A program made the position numbers and the translations under genes. Positions 63,607 through 64,000 of a DNA stretch of 64,000 nucleotides are shown piece by piece (the stretch's first letter is position 1; each line of letters starts with the position of its first letter). The stretch is taken from contig JAXDDX010000035.1 in the NCBI GenBank assembly GCA_034670405.1, forward strand, positions 1,931,001-1,995,000. Direction: 5' to 3'. Source of the DNA: Hoplostethus atlanticus (taxonomy: Eukaryota; Chordata; Actinopteri; Trachichthyiformes; Trachichthyidae). The notes under the pieces were generated by a model. It was given only the letters and a program-made list of their open reading frames with translations, was not told the DNA's origin and searched no databases.

Positions 63607-63915
63607 ATCTTAAAGCTGCAATATGCAACTGTTCTCCTTGAGACAGGAAGTATATTGTTAGTCCTGCCCTCAGTTGGTCAAGTTCCCGCCCCAAAACCTG
63701 TCACTTATCTTGATGAGCTGTCTACCTTGAAAACTAGCCTGAGGCTGAGGTAACCACCATCCATAAAACCACCACAGGCCTTGAAGAAGCAGGCGACAGG
63801 GAATCTGTCTGACTTCCCTGTGCTGTGGCTGCTGGCCTCACCTTGATAGCCATAACCCAGATGGTTACGTCCATATGACACACCCCCATGGCAATGGGTA
63901 TACGCCCCAAAACAG
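63607..63915 (+). repeat. Dispersed repeat, copy 2
   Basis: Matches the segment starting at 30621 over its length, including ATCTTAAAGCTGCAATATGC, GTTAGTCCTGCCCTCAGTTG, ATCTTGATGAGCTGTCTACC and the GCCTCACCTTGATAGCCA block. It is shorter than copy 1, lacking the internal A-rich/T-rich part. No coding capacity. Confidence 0.75.
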
Positions 63916-63928
63916 ATTTGACATCCAG

Positions 63929-64000
63929 CTGCATGGTGGCTCAGTGTTTAGCACTGTTGCCTGACAGCAAGAAAGTCTGATTCCTGGCCCTGGTCCTTTC
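63929..64000 (+). repeat. tRNA-like interspersed repeat, cut by the window end
   Basis: GCATGGTGGCTCAGTGTTTAG followed by CACTGTTGCCTGACAGCAAG resembles a very common fish repeat with a polymerase III A-box-like TGGCTCAGTGNTTAG motif. The B-box region would lie at the window edge, so the family cannot be confirmed. Confidence 0.55.

Overview
The window is nuclear DNA from a vertebrate, almost certainly a ray-finned (teleost) fish. It is intron-rich and AT-rich, with abundant CA/GT microsatellites. Its mobile elements are of fish type: L2/CR1-group LINEs, Tc1/mariner-type MITEs, an IS630-like (DDE_3) transposon family, tRNA-derived SINEs and a Harbinger-like element. There is no bacterial or viral gene organisation, and most open frames longer than 60 codons are chance.

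The one host gene I can support is the 3' half of TAFA2 (FAM19A2), which encodes a secreted, cysteine-rich, chemokine-like neuropeptide. It lies on the + strand. Two internal coding exons (5925-6074 and 6927-7051) together carry the whole ten-cysteine TAFA domain. A terminal exon at 11979 contributes only three codons and the stop, followed by about 0.8 kb of 3'UTR ending near AATAAA signals at 12771 and 12781. Splice phases agree at both internal junctions. The signal-peptide exon is not found and should lie to the left of the window, as expected for a gene with very long introns.

From about 12.8 kb to the end I find no host exon. This looks like a gene-poor downstream region, with microsatellites, possible conserved non-coding blocks and a dense record of transposition. 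By position: a MITE apparently split by an array of CACATGTG palindromes (15.0-15.8 kb); a long foldback element (20.9-21.7 kb); a MITE with TAGGG ends (22.2 kb); a 1.0-kb element with CTA target duplications (29.1-30.1 kb); a dispersed repeat at 30.6 kb that recurs at 63.6 kb; an LTR-like repeat interrupted by a Tc1-like fragment (35.8-36.3 kb); a decayed LINE on the - strand (38.7-40.0 kb); a LINE inserted into a MITE with a 7-bp target duplication (42.7-43.7 kb); and two composites in which one member of an IS630-like family has inserted into another member in the opposite orientation (45.3-47.3 kb and 51.9-54.9 kb).

The most informative part of the window is this last family. Four copies, all deletion derivatives, let the order of deletions and insertions be read. 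Two copies share the same left internal deletion breakpoint, and a third has a junction at short microhomology. None of the visible transposase copies is intact.
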